In this document: positions 16,656 through 25,235 of the stretch, in pieces | How the letters are laid out: each line of letters begins with the position of its first letter | How positions within the stretch are numbered: the first letter of the stretch is position 1 | From: Clostridium sp. 1001271B_151109_B4 | GTDB lineage: Bacteria > Bacillota > Clostridia > Clostridiales > Clostridiaceae | Reading direction: 5' to 3' | DNA: 64,000 nucleotides | NCBI RefSeq assembly: GCF_015670405.1 | Contig: NZ_JADPBQ010000002.1 | Span: forward strand, 62,001 to 126,000 | Made by a program: the position numbers and the translations under genes | Notes under the pieces: model-generated | The model's database searches: none | What the model saw: only the letters and a program-made list of their open reading frames with translations | What the model was told of the DNA's origin: nothing

Positions 16656-17747
16656 TTATTCCTTATTCATCATAGTTTCTAATTGCTTTACTATTTCATC
16701 ATCTGGATTTAAATTTTTAGCTATATCTAAATGTAATTTAGCATTTTCTAAATCATTAAGATTTAAATAACACATAACAATATTTGTACAAATTTCAACA
16801 TCCCTTGAAGCTTCAAATGCTTTTTTAAAGAACTTAATTGCCTCTTCAAATTCATTTATACATGCATAATTTAAACCTAACTCAACTATGACCTCTAAAA
16901 TACCACTTTCTCTCTTAACACTTTCTTTTAAGTAATAAATTGCTTGATTATAATCTTCTAATTTTCTAAAGCCAATTCCTAAATAATAATAAATTAATGG
17001 ATTTTCTTCAAACTCTTCAGCTAGCCTTAATAATATTTCAATACTTTTAGTTGGATCTTCTGCTAAATACTCTATAGCATTTTCATAATCTGAAATGTTT
17101 TGAATATCTGTTTTTATAATTTCAACTTCCTCTGTTACTTTACCACCTTTATTTAGGTATTCATTAATAGCAACTCTAGCAGCTTTAAAATCTCCATCAT
17201 TTTTTAATATAATTGCTTGATATAGGTATGGTTCTGCTATCTTTAAATTGTTGTTAATACAGTAATCTATATCTTCAAGCAATAAATCTTTAAAGCTACT
17301 ATCCTCTTCCCTTATAGTTTCCCCTACAAGTAATATTCTTTTCATTACATCTAAATCTTTAGAATATGTGTAATAACCTTTTAATAAAAGATAAGCATCT
17401 AAATATCTTTTATCTTCAATTTTTTTACTAATTAGCGATTTAATACAAATTTCTGTATCTTTGATATAATCTAAAATCAATTCATAATCTTCATTAAATC
17501 TTAACTTTTCATCAGCACCAATTGCAGTAAACATTCCTTCAATAAAGTAATATATAGGAAGATTCTTAATCTTTATTTCATCATTAACATTTGAACTTAT
17601 ATATTCAGAACTAATTGGTAAGTATAAATCCTTATTTTTAAAAGCAACATATGATGGAATACCTACATTTTCTTTAAATCCATCTTTATTCATTTCTAAA
17701 AATAATAATTTACTCATTTTTTCTTTAATTTTTGCCTTATAATCCAT
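16656..17747 (-). CDS. TPR-repeat protein heading the glycan operon
   Basis: 363 residues with no signal peptide. The C-terminal half holds several tetratricopeptide repeats, for example PLIYYYLGIGFRKLEDYNQA, EVIVELGLNYACINEFEEAI and EICTNIVMCYLNLNDLENAK. The N-terminal half is acidic and helical, without a known catalytic motif. It probably acts as a scaffold for other proteins of the operon. A 17-spaced promoter lies upstream and the next gene (TagA type) follows after 16 bases. Confidence 0.82.
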   Translation of the reverse strand: MDYKAKIKEKMSKLLFLEMNKDGFKENVGIPSYVAFKNKDLYLPISSEYISSNVNDEIKIKNLPIYYFIEGMFTAIGADEKLRFNEDYELILDYIKDTEICIKSLISKKIEDKRYLDAYLLLKGYYTYSKDLDVMKRILLVGETIREEDSSFKDLLLEDIDYCINNNLKIAEPYLYQAIILKNDGDFKAARVAINEYLNKGGKVTEEVEIIKTDIQNISDYENAIEYLAEDPTKSIEILLRLAEEFEENPLIYYYLGIGFRKLEDYNQAIYYLKESVKRESGILEVIVELGLNYACINEFEEAIKFFKKAFEASRDVEICTNIVMCYLNLNDLENAKLHLDIAKNLNPDDEIVKQLETMMNKE

Positions 17748-17782
17748 AGATTACACTCCTTTAGTAAATTATTTCATTATTC

Positions 17783-17811
17783 ATAATACATTATTACCTT
17801 AAAAGTTTCAA
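17783..17811 (-). promoter_or_regulatory. Sigma-A-type promoter of the TPR/glycan operon
   Basis: TTGAAA (17811-17806) and TATTAT (17788-17783) on the minus strand with a 17-base spacer, about 35 bases before the TPR gene. Confidence 0.65.
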
Positions 17812-17924
17812 ATTAATTACGCAAAACAATAAAATCAAAAAAATTTCCCCAAAATAATTTTTCTTATATACAATTTTTTCAATATAATTTTGATTATCTC
17901 TTCAGCTTTAATATTGAATATAAA

Positions 17925-17966
17925 AATAAAGCAAATTAATAATTAAGACATATTAATTTGCTTATC
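17925..17966 (-). terminator. Terminator of the coiled-coil gene
   Basis: AAGCAAATTAATA and TATTAATTTGCTT form a perfect 13-pair stem with a 9-base loop, followed on the minus strand by TTATTTTTAT. The rest of the 280-base gap holds only the TPR-gene promoter. Confidence 0.85.
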
Positions 17967-18027
17967 TTTTAAATCTTTATACTTTTAATTTCTTTGAAAT
18001 ATATTTCCTAATTAGACTATAAATTAA

Positions 18028-18963
18028 TTAATTTGCTTCTTCAATAAATAAAATATATTCATTCTTTATGTTATTTAAATTTCTTACAACCTCTTCATCT
18101 TTATTTTGCAAAGCATATAAAATATCTTTTATTTTATTTTCTAAGTTTTCAATACCTTCTATAGATTCATTAATTCTTCTTTGTACTGAAATATCCGTAA
18201 AAATATTATCAAAAAATACATCAAGGGCAAATGTAACATTAGAAAACTCCAAGCTACTTAATTTAATATGGCCTAATGCCTTATTAAATTCTGATATTAG
18301 TTGTGCTACTATTTCAAATTTAATATTTGCTTTTCTTATTTTACTTTGCTTTGCTATTGATGACATAGCATCTCCACCTATAATATCAAAATTTCCCCAT
18401 TTCTTCGCTTCTTCTAACTGCTCTCTAGCTGAAGCTACCTCTTCTAATAACTTCTTACCAACATCATAAGCTTGTCTTATCTCATTATTTTCATCTATAA
18501 GCTCACTTAATTTTTCATCTAGCCTTTTAATATTTTCCTTTGTTGCATAATCACCATTATTTTTAAGTATACTTATTTTTTCATCCATTACTTTTTCATA
18601 TTCTTTTTCACAATTTTCTATACTACAAAGCTTTTCCTTTTTATTTTTCAAATCTGACTTTAATACATTTATATTATATAATACCTCTTCATGCCTTATC
18701 TTCATATTAAGATATTCTTCTTTTTCCTTTTCTAGTTTCTCATCTTTATTTTTAAATATAGCTGCAAAAAAATTAGAAAATGACGTTTTATTTAAATTAT
18801 CTATATCTTTTTTCTCTTTCTTAAGTTCCTTTTCTAAATTATTCAACTCTATTTCTTGATTTTTTAAATTACGTTCTAATACGACTATTCCATTATCTAA
18901 TTTATTTTTTAGAGAAATCTCTTCTTTTAAATTTTTTATTTTTTTATTTATTTCACTTACCAT
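18028..18963 (-). CDS. Coiled-coil protein of unknown function
   Basis: 311 residues. Long Lys/Glu-rich coiled coils cover about 1-130 and 135-185, and a shorter helical segment covers about 255-305. Between them lies KKWGNFDIIGGDAMSSIAKQ, followed by SKIRKANIKFEIVAQLISEF. This W-G-x-F-D-x-x-G-G motif recurs, as I recall, in uncharacterised Firmicute proteins. There is no membrane helix or signal peptide. It is transcribed divergently from the RelA/SpoT-like gene and has its own terminator. I cannot assign a function; an association with membranes or with cell-envelope machinery would be a guess. Confidence 0.75.
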   Translation of the reverse strand: MVSEINKKIKNLKEEISLKNKLDNGIVVLERNLKNQEIELNNLEKELKKEKKDIDNLNKTSFSNFFAAIFKNKDEKLEKEKEEYLNMKIRHEEVLYNINVLKSDLKNKKEKLCSIENCEKEYEKVMDEKISILKNNGDYATKENIKRLDEKLSELIDENNEIRQAYDVGKKLLEEVASAREQLEEAKKWGNFDIIGGDAMSSIAKQSKIRKANIKFEIVAQLISEFNKALGHIKLSSLEFSNVTFALDVFFDNIFTDISVQRRINESIEGIENLENKIKDILYALQNKDEEVVRNLNNIKNEYILFIEEAN

Positions 18964-19080
18964 ATTTACTCCTTCTTCTCATATCTCCACTAAATAAATA
19001 GTTATATTTTTAATAATATCATTTTAATTCCTTAATTACTATTTTACTACAATTTTAGATAATAAACCATTATAATATTA

Positions 19081-19110
19081 TTGGTTATATTAAATAGTAA
19101 TTTGTATAAT
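19081..19110 (+). promoter_or_regulatory. Possible promoter of the RelA/SpoT-like gene
   Basis: TTGGTT (19081) and TATAAT (19105-19110) with an 18-base spacer, about 35 bases upstream of the TTG start codon. Confidence 0.5.
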
Positions 19111-19144
19111 CATATTAATATAATTATTTAACAGAGGTGTAATT

Positions 19145-20527
19145 TTGAATATTAAAGAATTTGACTATTTAGAAATAGCATTAAATGAACTAAAAAAACA
19201 TCAAAGTATTTTATTAGAAGCTTCAACAAAATTAGAAGATTCTTTTTCCTCAATATTAAATGATAGCTATTGTGAATACTCTAATATTAGTTGTAGAGTT
19301 AAATCTATTGAAAGTTTACGTGAAAAAATCTTAAGAAATCATTATTATAAACGCTATCCTGATGCTAACGAACTTATTTTTAGGTTAAGTGATCTTATTG
19401 GTATAAGAATTGAGTGTAGATTTGGTGATGATGAAAAAAAGATTTATCGTTTTTTAAAAAAATATTTTAATAAAAAAGCTGAAAATGATTTTTATTTTTG
19501 TGAAGACAATAATCATATATCTCTTAAACTCTCTGGGAAGCAACCCCAAAAACAAAAAAATGGGTTTACCATTTATAGAATTGATGGTAGATTTACACAT
19601 GAAGACTTAGTTATTCCTTTTGAATTACAAATTAAATCTTTAACTAATATGTTTTGGAGTGAAATAGAACATCAAATAATCTATAAAAACTCTAACTATA
19701 TTATTGAAGATCAATTTCTTAGAGATATTATGAATTCTATAAAAAATAATTTAACAATGATAGATAATCAACTTTTAACAGTTTTAAAGCATTTTGAATC
19801 AAAAAAGATAAAATCTAGTACCCCTAATAAAAGACAACTTCAAGAAATAATATCTAAACTTATTTACGATATGTTTTCTAATAAAATGAAAGAATCCATT
19901 GATATGACAATTAACTTCAAGGATTCATGTGAAACTATTGTTGAATATGTATTTTTTAAAAATAATATTTCAAATGAATCTGATTATACTAATGTTCTTA
20001 TATCAGCATTAAACACTTTAAATTCAGTTTCTGAAGAAAGCTTAAATTTTAACTCATCTTTATCCTTTGAGAGAAACGTTATTTATAATGATTACTTCAA
20101 AGAAACACTTGGAAAGTATTTTGAAAATGTAATAAATAATGAATTTAGCTGGAATTTATTCTTTAGAATTTTATTTACCCTAGAACCATTGGATAACGTT
20201 GGCGATTTTGAAAATTTTTTAGATTATCTTAAAATTACTTATACAGAATCTAAACATATTAATAAACAAAAAGATATTTTATTTTCTAGATTTGGAGTGA
20301 ATTTTAACATAATTGATGAAGCTGTAAAAGCTCAAATTGCTGAAACTTTAGTATTAATTGATAAAATAGATATTGTATATGATTATGCTATTGAAGATGT
20401 TAATGAAATTGTTGAATATATTTATAAATATATAAATGATAATATTAATACTTTTGACTCTTGGGAAAGAGCAAAAAACTCAATATTATTACATTTACAC
20501 AATGAAATAATTGAAGTTTTAGAATAA
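19145..20527 (+). CDS. RelA/SpoT-domain protein, divergent
   Basis: The N-terminal 200 residues resemble the (p)ppGpp synthetase fold: RVKSIESLREKI (compare RxKxxxSxxxKI of the ATP site), LIFRLSDLIGIRIECRFGDD, and FELQIKSLTNMFWSEIEHQI (compare the ExQIRT...EH motif). The usual GTP-stacking segment NGYRSLH is replaced by NGFTIYRIDG, so ordinary ppGpp synthesis is doubtful. The C-terminal 250 residues are helical and not recognised. The start is TTG at 19145 with AGAGGTG six bases upstream. The gene is monocistronic. It may be a nucleotide or RNA pyrophosphokinase with altered specificity. Confidence 0.75.
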   Translation: MNIKEFDYLEIALNELKKHQSILLEASTKLEDSFSSILNDSYCEYSNISCRVKSIESLREKILRNHYYKRYPDANELIFRLSDLIGIRIECRFGDDEKKIYRFLKKYFNKKAENDFYFCEDNNHISLKLSGKQPQKQKNGFTIYRIDGRFTHEDLVIPFELQIKSLTNMFWSEIEHQIIYKNSNYIIEDQFLRDIMNSIKNNLTMIDNQLLTVLKHFESKKIKSSTPNKRQLQEIISKLIYDMFSNKMKESIDMTINFKDSCETIVEYVFFKNNISNESDYTNVLISALNTLNSVSEESLNFNSSLSFERNVIYNDYFKETLGKYFENVINNEFSWNLFFRILFTLEPLDNVGDFENFLDYLKITYTESKHINKQKDILFSRFGVNFNIIDEAVKAQIAETLVLIDKIDIVYDYAIEDVNEIVEYIYKYINDNINTFDSWERAKNSILLHLHNEIIEVLE

Positions 20528-20537
20528 AATTTATTTT

Positions 20538-20579
20538 ATCCGATAAGAATATATATATTTTCTCTTATCGGATTTTTTA
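20538..20579 (+). terminator. Terminator of the RelA/SpoT-like gene
   Basis: ATCCGATAAGA and TCTTATCGGAT form an 11-pair stem followed by TTTTTT. Confidence 0.92.
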
Positions 20580-20688
20580 TATTTATAAAAAAAATGATTT
20601 TCATTTTTCCAACAATATACATTCTCCTCTGGCTATATAGATGTTATAATTATATAAAACTTTAGATGAAAGATAAAAGGTAAATTAT

Positions 20689-21792
20689 ATGAACTTTAAA
20701 AATTTAGGAATTAGTAATGATATAGATAATATATTAAAAAAATCTGGAATACAAACTCCAACTCCTATTCAACAAAATAGTATTATACATATTTTAAATA
20801 ATAAAGATGTTATTGCTGAAGCTCAAACTGGTACTGGTAAAACTTTAGCATTTTTATTACCGATATTTGAAAATATCTCATTAAATTCACAAGGAATACA
20901 AGCATTGATTATTTCTCCAACAAGAGAATTAGCCATTCAAATTACAGAGGAAGCTAACAAATTAAGCAGTGCTAAAGATATTGGTGTTTTATCAATGTAT
21001 GGTGGTAAAGATATAGGCTCACAAATGAAAAAACTTAAAGGAAACATTAGGCTTATAATTGCAACACCTGGAAGACTTTTAGATCATTTAAAAAGAAAAA
21101 CTGTTAATTTGAACACTTTAAAAACTGTAGTATTAGATGAAGCTGATCAAATGCTTTTAATGGGATTCAGAAACGAAATTGATTTAATAATGAAAGAAAC
21201 ACCTAAGAAAAAACAAACTTTATGTTTTTCAGCAACAATGGACAGTGCTGTGAAAAAGCTTGCTTATAGATATATGAAGGATCCAATTATAGTAAGTATA
21301 AAAAAAGAAGAAATCACTTTAACCAATATTAAACAAGAAGTTGTTGAAACTATTGATAGAGAAAAAAGGGACACTTTATGCAAAATATTAGATGAGGATA
21401 ATCCTTTTATGGCTATAATCTTCTGTAGAACAAAAAGAAGAGCTGATGAACTTGAAGTAGTTATGCATAGACGTGGATATAACTGTAAAGTTATTCATAG
21501 TGATATTCAACAATCAAAAAGAGAAAGAATAATGAAATCTTTTAGAAATGCCGATATTCAATATTTAATTGCAACTGATGTAGCTTCTCGTGGATTAGAT
21601 ATTAGTGGAGTTGATCATATTTATAATTATGATATACCTGAAAATGTTGAAACTTATATCCATAGAATTGGTAGAACTGGAAGAGCTGGTGAAAAGGGAT
21701 ATACTTGTCTTTTTGTAGATCCTAAAGACTCAAGAATGCTTTCAGAAATTGAAAAATCTATTAAATTAAATATTCCTAGAAGAAATATTTAA
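20689..21792 (+). CDS. DEAD-box ATP-dependent RNA helicase
   Basis: RNA helicase core of 367 residues. Motifs in order: Q motif (F...GIQTPTPIQ), Walker A AQTGTGKT, PTRELAIQ (Ia), TPGRLLDH (Ib), DEAD in VVLDEADQML, SAT in CFSATMD, IIFCRTKRRADEL (IV), ATDVASRGLDI (V) and HRIGRTGRAGEKG (VI). The protein ends almost at the core, without the basic or RRM-like C-terminal extension of CshA or DbpA. Likely roles are ribosome assembly or mRNA turnover, especially in the cold. It has its own terminator. Confidence 0.93.
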   Translation: MNFKNLGISNDIDNILKKSGIQTPTPIQQNSIIHILNNKDVIAEAQTGTGKTLAFLLPIFENISLNSQGIQALIISPTRELAIQITEEANKLSSAKDIGVLSMYGGKDIGSQMKKLKGNIRLIIATPGRLLDHLKRKTVNLNTLKTVVLDEADQMLLMGFRNEIDLIMKETPKKKQTLCFSATMDSAVKKLAYRYMKDPIIVSIKKEEITLTNIKQEVVETIDREKRDTLCKILDEDNPFMAIIFCRTKRRADELEVVMHRRGYNCKVIHSDIQQSKRERIMKSFRNADIQYLIATDVASRGLDISGVDHIYNYDIPENVETYIHRIGRTGRAGEKGYTCLFVDPKDSRMLSEIEKSIKLNIPRRNI

Positions 21793-21878
21793 ACAGTAAC
21801 AAAGTTAGATAATTTCAATTAACAAGTGGTAAGTTGATGTTAAAATTCCTTTGGGAGTTTCTTTATTTTATATAAGGA

Positions 21879-21918
21879 ACAGTAGATAATTTTATGTAAT
21901 TATCTACTGTTTATTATA
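21879..21918 (+). terminator. Terminator downstream of the DEAD-box helicase gene
   Basis: ACAGTAGATAATT and AATTATCTACTGT form a perfect 13-pair stem followed by a T/A-rich tail. Confidence 0.85.
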
Positions 21919-22042
21919 TTTTTAATTCATCACAAGCAGAATTAATTCCTTAACTTGAAACTTGTCACTGTAATCAGCTTGTGCCTTCAAACTATCCACC
22001 TTTATGATTTAAAATTCTTTTATTCACACCACTTTTAGATCT

Positions 22043-22996
22043 TTATTTCTCTTTATCAACAAAGCTAATACTCTTTATTAACCTATCCTCTCCAATAATA
22101 GTATTCTTAAAAATTTTAGTTGCATTTTCTTTGTATTGTTTTGGTTCTAACATTGCTGGTGAGAAATGAGTTAATAAAAGCTCCTTACAATTGCCATCTC
22201 TTGCAAGTACTGCTGCTTCACTAAATGTCATATGTTTTTTTATTATGGCTTTATCTATATCATTATCACTTCCAAAATTTCCTTCACAAATAAACAAATC
22301 ACTCTCTTCTATAAAATTAACTATACAATTTAAGGGTCTAGTGTCTGTAATTAAACTTATTTTTATTCCTCTTCTCTCATCACCAAGTACCATTTCTTTT
22401 TTATATTCCTTGCCCTCATAATTTATTATTTCTTCATAACCTTTTTGTAGCTTATTCCATAATATTTTAGGTACATTATTTTTTTCTGCTTTTTCTACTG
22501 AAAATTTCCTATCACGCTTAAAATATAAACTATATCCTATACAAGGTGATGAATGATCAACCTCTAATGTTGTAAGCTTTATTTGGCCGCCTTTTTCTAC
22601 AACCTCAAGGTTATCATCATTAATACTAAAATTAATTTCTCTTGGGTTTTCTATTATATTTAAATCATATGTAAGGTATTTGGCTATAACAGTAAGTCCT
22701 TTAACCACTTCTGTTATTCCTACTGGACCAATTATAGTTAACATTTTTTCTCTTCCGCTATTTGCTATAGTTGATAAAAGTCCTGTTAAACCAATAATAT
22801 GATCACCATGACAATGTGTTATACAAATTACATCTATTGATTTAAATCCCCATCCAATCATTCTCATAGATACTTGAGTTCCTTCTCCACAGTCTATTAG
22901 AATTTTTCTTCCTTTAAAATTTAAAAGTGTTGCAGATAAATTTCTATAGGGCATTGGCATATTTCCACCACAACCCAATAAACATAAATCAACCAT
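22043..22996 (-). CDS. rnz: Ribonuclease Z
   Basis: Zinc endonuclease of the metallo-beta-lactamase fold that trims the 3' end of pre-tRNA. The metal motif THCHGDH is at residues 60-66 (HxHGDH with Cys at the variable place). Further ligand regions are VDHSSPCIGY, SLITDTRP and HMTFSEAA, and LLLTHFSP completes the set. Length 317 is normal for the RNase Z short form. GGTGGGAGT precedes the ATG. A NERD protein gene lies 20 bases upstream on the same strand. Confidence 0.92.
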   Translation of the reverse strand: MVDLCLLGCGGNMPMPYRNLSATLLNFKGRKILIDCGEGTQVSMRMIGWGFKSIDVICITHCHGDHIIGLTGLLSTIANSGREKMLTIIGPVGITEVVKGLTVIAKYLTYDLNIIENPREINFSINDDNLEVVEKGGQIKLTTLEVDHSSPCIGYSLYFKRDRKFSVEKAEKNNVPKILWNKLQKGYEEIINYEGKEYKKEMVLGDERRGIKISLITDTRPLNCIVNFIEESDLFICEGNFGSDNDIDKAIIKKHMTFSEAAVLARDGNCKELLLTHFSPAMLEPKQYKENATKIFKNTIIGEDRLIKSISFVDKEK

Positions 22997-23016
22997 ACTC
23001 CCACCAACTTTCTATA

Positions 23017-23751
23017 TTATGCATTTAATTTAAATGTGCACCTAGGATAATTTTTACACCCTTTGAACTTTCCATACTTACTTTTTTTCTTTTTAAGCTT
23101 TCCTCCACATCTTGGACACCTATTTTTCTTCAGTTTTTTCTCTGCATTTTTTACTCTTTTTTTTACATTTTTAACATGAGCTTTTCTTTCTTTAAACGAA
23201 TTAACATTTAACGCTTCTAATTTCTTAAATATCCTTTCTACTTCTTCAATTGTATACTCTTTAGTTTTATATGATTTTATTATCTTATTTACTTTATTAA
23301 TATATGTAACATTAGTAATTGCATTTACATTTAATCTTGCTCTCTTAGTAAATAAAATAATAGATTTTATATTTTTGTGTCTTATTTCAGGAATTAAATC
23401 TTTTATTGCCTTTATATGACCATTATTTTGTTTTATAGGATTTCTTAAATTTTCATTTCTATTTATTAGTATTTGACTCCACTTTTCATCATATTCATTT
23501 CCTTTTATTATTCCCTTATAATTTTTTGTTTCTATAACAAAAACTCCATATATAGATATAACAACATGATCTATTTGTGTACTACCATTTGCAGTTTTTA
23601 GTAATACATCATTTAGCACCTTATATTTTCGTTTATTTAATTTTCTTAATCTTTTACTTACTTGTTTTTCTCCAATATATCCTTTTATCTTAGCTTTATG
23701 TATCTTTATAAAAACAAATAAGATAACTACTATTCCTATTATTATTTTCAT
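23017..23751 (-). CDS. NERD-domain protein with C-terminal topoisomerase-type zinc ribbon
   Basis: 244 residues. One N-terminal membrane helix (KIIIGIVVILFVFIKIH) is followed by a NERD domain with GEKQVSKRLRKL, DHVVISIYGVFVIETKNYKG and the nuclease-like D...E-x-K signature. A basic linker leads to the zinc ribbon CPRCGGKLKKKKSKYGKFKG then CKNYPRC, the type found at the C-terminus of topoisomerase I. The combination suggests a membrane-anchored DNA-binding or nuclease protein; its role is unknown. It is upstream of rnz, probably in the same transcript. Confidence 0.85.
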   Translation of the reverse strand: MKIIIGIVVILFVFIKIHKAKIKGYIGEKQVSKRLRKLNKRKYKVLNDVLLKTANGSTQIDHVVISIYGVFVIETKNYKGIIKGNEYDEKWSQILINRNENLRNPIKQNNGHIKAIKDLIPEIRHKNIKSIILFTKRARLNVNAITNVTYINKVNKIIKSYKTKEYTIEEVERIFKKLEALNVNSFKERKAHVKNVKKRVKNAEKKLKKNRCPRCGGKLKKKKSKYGKFKGCKNYPRCTFKLNA

Positions 23752-23793
23752 ATGATCACCTAAAATATCTTTATTGAGATATAATATTTACTT

Positions 23794-23828
23794 AAAAAAA
23801 GCTCCAAATAACAAATTTGGAGCTTTTA
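23794..23828 (-). terminator. Terminator of rsgA
   Basis: AAAGCTCCAAAT and ATTTGGAGCTTT form a 12-pair stem with a 5-base loop; on the minus strand it is followed by TTTTTTT. Confidence 0.93.
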
Positions 23829-23846
23829 TCTTCTTTCAAAAGCTAT

Positions 23847-24935
23847 TTAATTATATCTTCTTTTATTTTTTTCTTTTGCAAATTTTCTAGCATTTTTTAT
23901 TCCACCAACACTTGCAAACATATTATTAATTTTTTCTTTTTCTAATTTTCTACCCTTTAATTCTGAATATTTTAACTCTTTTTGAATCTTCTTATAGCTT
24001 TCAAATCTATTTATATCAATTATTCCATCTTCTATTGCTTTTATTACAGCACATCCTGGTTCACTTTCATGCTTACAATCTGAAAATTTACACTGTGATG
24101 CTATTTCATCAATATCAGAAAAAGATTTATCTACATCCCCAGTAATAAGTTGCAACTCTCTCATTCCAGGTGTATCAATAACTACTCCTCCATTAGGTAG
24201 TACTAAAAGCTCCCTATGAGTTGTAGTATGTCTTCCTTTATCATCATTTCTTAAACCATTTGTAAGAAGAATTTCTTCTCCCATTAGTTTATTTATAAGA
24301 GTTGACTTTCCTATACCTGATGAACCTATGAATGCTACTGTTTTGTTATTACCTATATAGTTTTTAATTGCTTCATAACCTTCACCATTTATAGAGCTTG
24401 TTACCAATACATCAATTCCAAATGCAACAGCTTCTACCTCTAATTTCTTTTCTAAAACATTATCACAAAGATCAGCCTTTGTTAATACTATTACAGGTGT
24501 TGCCATACTATCCCAAGCAACTGATATATATCTTTCTAATCTTCTAATATTAAAATCATTATTAAGTGCCATACATATAAATACTATATCTATATTTGCA
24601 GCCACTATCTGAATATCTCTTCTATTTCCAGCAACCTTTCTTTCAAAAGCACTTTTTCTCCTTAATACATGATGAATTATAGCATTCCCATTAATATCAT
24701 TTAATCTATCTACCATAACCCAATCTCCTACAGCTGGAAAGCTTTCAGTACCTATTGCTTCATGCTTAAACTTACCTGAAACCTCGGCTAAAGATTCTCC
24801 TTCTTCTGTAATAATTTTGTATTTATCCTTATGCTGAACAGATACCCTAGCTAAAAATAAATTATCTTCATACATTGTTGATTCAATTTTAAATCTTTCA
24901 GTAAGTCCTATATTATATAAGTTTGTTTCTTTCAA
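23847..24935 (-). CDS. rsgA: Ribosome small subunit-dependent GTPase A (RsgA family)
   Basis: Circularly permuted GTPase that binds the 30S subunit late in assembly. An OB-like N-terminal domain contains VGDWVMVDRL. The GTPase motifs follow in permuted order: LTKADL (G4), TSSINGEG (G5), GSSGIGKST (G1, near residue 205), GRHTTTH and DTPGMREL (G3). The C-terminal zinc site reads CKFSDCKHESEPGC. Start is taken as TTG 24935 with GGAGGA seven bases upstream; TTG 24950 overlaps that site. The N-terminus is longer than that of B. subtilis RsgA, so this may be a second family member. A 20-codon leader ORF and hairpins precede it. Confidence 0.92.
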   Translation of the reverse strand: MKETNLYNIGLTERFKIESTMYEDNLFLARVSVQHKDKYKIITEEGESLAEVSGKFKHEAIGTESFPAVGDWVMVDRLNDINGNAIIHHVLRRKSAFERKVAGNRRDIQIVAANIDIVFICMALNNDFNIRRLERYISVAWDSMATPVIVLTKADLCDNVLEKKLEVEAVAFGIDVLVTSSINGEGYEAIKNYIGNNKTVAFIGSSGIGKSTLINKLMGEEILLTNGLRNDDKGRHTTTHRELLVLPNGGVVIDTPGMRELQLITGDVDKSFSDIDEIASQCKFSDCKHESEPGCAVIKAIEDGIIDINRFESYKKIQKELKYSELKGRKLEKEKINNMFASVGGIKNARKFAKEKNKRRYN

Positions 24936-24988
24936 TTTTATTTCCTCCAAAATACACTTAAAGTTTAAATTAATTTTAAATAAAACTT

Positions 24989-25051
24989 TAGTGAGGAGGT
25001 ATTGAAATTTTCTTTACAATTCTGTAAGGCTAATTAATACCTACCTCACTA
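24989..25051 (-). promoter_or_regulatory. Hairpin linking leader ORF end to the rsgA 5' region
   Basis: On the minus strand TAGTGAGGTAGGTATT (25051-25036, inside the leader ORF) pairs with AATACCTCCTCACTA (25003-24989) with one bulged T. The loop carries a nested TTACA/TGTAA hairpin (25013-25026). The downstream arm contains CCTCC, complementary to the GGAGG of the rsgA ribosome site about 40 bases further on. A ribosome on the leader ORF would disrupt this hairpin. Confidence 0.6.
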
Positions 25052-25092
25052 ATTAATACACTATCCATTTTAATATTTCTTGTTTTCATCAT
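25030..25092 (-). CDS. 20-residue leader ORF upstream of rsgA
   Basis: AAAGGAGTGATGTTTT precedes tandem ATG codons at 25092 and 25089. The frame reads MMKTRNIKMDSVLISEVGIN and stops with TAG. Its last ten codons form one arm of the hairpin described above. The strong ribosome site and overlap with structure suggest a regulatory leader peptide. No homologue recognised. Confidence 0.6.
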   Translation of the reverse strand: MMKTRNIKMDSVLISEVGIN

Positions 25093-25121
25093 AAAACATC
25101 ACTCCTTTGACAAATAATTAA

Positions 25122-25148
25122 AGGTACGAGAATTCAATTCTCATACCT
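25122..25148 (-). terminator. Inverted repeat, probable terminator of the upstream GNAT gene
   Basis: AGGTACGAGAATT and AATTCTCATACCT pair with one mismatch; the minus-strand tail is TTTAATTATTTG. It lies between the GNAT gene and the rsgA leader ORF, so it may end the GNAT transcript or be part of the rsgA leader. Confidence 0.5.
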
Positions 25149-25235
25149 AGTTTATCATTTATTTTTTAATATATCTACTATTTATTCCCTAATTTCAATT
25201 AACCTTTTATACTAATATATAACAAATTATACTTT

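Noticed and set aside
24989-25035. Plus-strand GAGGAGGT followed by TTG and an 11-codon frame
   Set aside because: Spacing from the site to TTG is only about two bases, and the GAGGAGGT is explained as the complement of the rsgA leader hairpin arm.
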